37,695 nt of DNA from Gammaproteobacteria bacterium (GTDB taxonomy: Bacteria; Pseudomonadota; Gammaproteobacteria; Pseudomonadales; Azotimanducaceae). The translations under genes and the position numbers were made by a program. The stretch lies in the NCBI GenBank assembly GCA_002719135.1, contig PBGU01000052.1, forward strand, positions 7,294-44,988, in the 5' to 3' direction. The notes below the pieces were generated by a model. That model was not told the origin of the DNA, did no database searches, and was given only the letters and a program-made list of their open reading frames with translations. This document shows, one piece after another, positions 36,493 through 37,695 of this stretch (within the stretch, counting starts at the first letter, position 1; every line of letters starts with the position of its first letter).

Positions 36493-37695
36493 ATGATGCG
36501 ATACATGGTTGGCGTTTTGTTGGCGCTTTTGTTTACTGGTCTTTCGAACTATGCGGATGAAACGCCCCGCAACGCGTATTTCGGTGATTTACACATCCAC
36601 ACACGTTATTCCTTCGACGCATTTCTATTCGGCACCAAAACCACGCCGGATGACGCGTATGCGTTTGCTCGTGGCGAACCTATCCTGCACCCAGCGGGAT
36701 TCGAGATTCAGCTGGATCGTCCGCTGGATTTCTATGCCGTCACCGATCATGCGTTTTTTCTTGGGATGTGGTCAGCCATGGAGCAACCGACGCACCCACT
36801 CCACAACGACCCCGATGCGCAAACGTTTCTTAACGCAACGACGGTGCCCGAACGAGGGCAATCGTTCCAGAAGCTATTTCAATTTCTGAACCCCAATGCC
36901 AACGACGGTAGTCCCCTTGCCGTTCACCTTGCGACCGACCTAACGGACGTCAAATCAGCGTGGAGTGAGATTAAAGCGTCCGCGAATCGCAATTACGAAC
37001 CGGGAAAACTGACGACATTTATTGCGTACGAATATACTTCGAGTCGTGATGGCAACCTCCATCGCAACGTCATTTATCGTGGTGATGCGGCACCCAACGT
37101 GCCCTATTCAAGGCTCGACTCATTAAATCCTGAAAATCTATGGGCGTGGATGGACGCCCAACGAGCGATGGGCTTTGAAGCCCTTGCTATCCCGCACAAT
37201 GCCAACGGATCCAACGGAAACATGTTCCAGATGACTCGATTCGACGGCTCCGCGATGGACGCTGATTACGCCATCCAAAGAATGCGGAATGAGCCGTTGG
37301 TGGAAATCACGCAGATTAAAGGAACTTCCGACACCCACCCGTTTTTATCACCAAACGACGAATGGGCCGATTTCGAGATCTTTCCATACCAGATTGCGAG
37401 TTGGAATAAGAGTTGGCCTCGAGGGAGCTACGTTCGGGAAGCCTGGCTGAACGGGTTTAAGTTGGAGAATGATCTTGGCGAAAACCCGTACCTCTTCGGT
37501 GTTATCGGCGCGAGCGATACGCATAATTCGGGTGACGTGTTTGACGAGTCAAATTTCGTCAGTAAGGTCGGCGTGCTGGATTCAGATCCGGTGAACAGAG
37601 GCTCCGTGCCGGCCGCCCATCGGGACGGGCTTCCCGCCTTTCGGGAGGTCGCGAACCGATTTTTCGGTTCATCCGGCATTGCCGGCGTATGGGCT
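36493..37695 (+). CDS. DUF3604 domain-containing protein (PHP-like; partial, 3' end beyond window)
   Basis: Frame open from ATG at 36493 to the edge: MMRYMVGVLLALLFTGLSNYADETPRNAYFGDLHIHTRYSFDAFLFGTKTTPDDAYAFARGEP...DFYAVTDHAFFLGMW...GVIGASDTHNS. Not in the ORF track because it is unterminated. Confidence 0.9.
   Translation, partial: MMRYMVGVLLALLFTGLSNYADETPRNAYFGDLHIHTRYSFDAFLFGTKTTPDDAYAFARGEPILHPAGFEIQLDRPLDFYAVTDHAFFLGMWSAMEQPTHPLHNDPDAQTFLNATTVPERGQSFQKLFQFLNPNANDGSPLAVHLATDLTDVKSAWSEIKASANRNYEPGKLTTFIAYEYTSSRDGNLHRNVIYRGDAAPNVPYSRLDSLNPENLWAWMDAQRAMGFEALAIPHNANGSNGNMFQMTRFDGSAMDADYAIQRMRNEPLVEITQIKGTSDTHPFLSPNDEWADFEIFPYQIASWNKSWPRGSYVREAWLNGFKLENDLGENPYLFGVIGASDTHNSGDVFDESNFVSKVGVLDSDPVNRGSVPAAHRDGLPAFREVANRFFGSSGIAGVWA

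Noticed and set aside
1-37695. CRISPR arrays, transposases, integrases, defence systems, tRNA/rRNA
   Set aside because: No regularly spaced repeats, no mobile-element proteins and no recognisable structural RNA genes noticed; the window is essentially all coding by metabolic genes. A tRNAscan/Infernal run would be needed for certainty.

Overview
This is a 37.7 kb, gene-dense bacterial chromosomal window. It looks like an uncultivated, probably gammaproteobacterial, genome, but that taxonomic placement is inference only. I support about 31 protein-coding genes, two of them truncated by the window edges. Most are catabolic or transport genes: isocitrate lyase/PEP mutase family, serine hydrolase, type II glutamine synthetase, YejE/YejB/YejA-like ABC transporter, SDR, family B DNA polymerase, amidase, aldo/keto reductase, cytochrome b561 and c', MATE, three crotonase-family proteins, acyl-CoA dehydrogenase, Asp-box repeat protein, amidohydrolase, M28 peptidase plus methyltransferase, TauD-like dioxygenase, class III CoA-transferase, NDP-forming acyl-CoA ligase, 2-hydroxyacyl-CoA lyase-like TPP enzyme and DUF3604. 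The strongest unusual signal is at 30319..30798: a glutathione peroxidase with an in-frame TGA exactly at the catalytic position (NLASQ-U-GLTPQY). A perfect 7-bp hairpin with a GGTC loop follows 14 nt after the TGA, and its GCAGGTCTGC tip is, from memory, identical to that of the E. coli fdhF SECIS. The supplied ORF track misses this gene (it shows only the 3' fragment 30577..30798). It is best explained as a bacterial selenoprotein GPx. Next to it is a CoA-transferase / NDP-forming ligase / 2-hydroxyacyl-CoA lyase cluster that could form a formyl-CoA-recycling 2-hydroxyacid degradation module. I saw no CRISPR array, rRNA or transposase, and I recognised no tRNA, though I ran no dedicated search.
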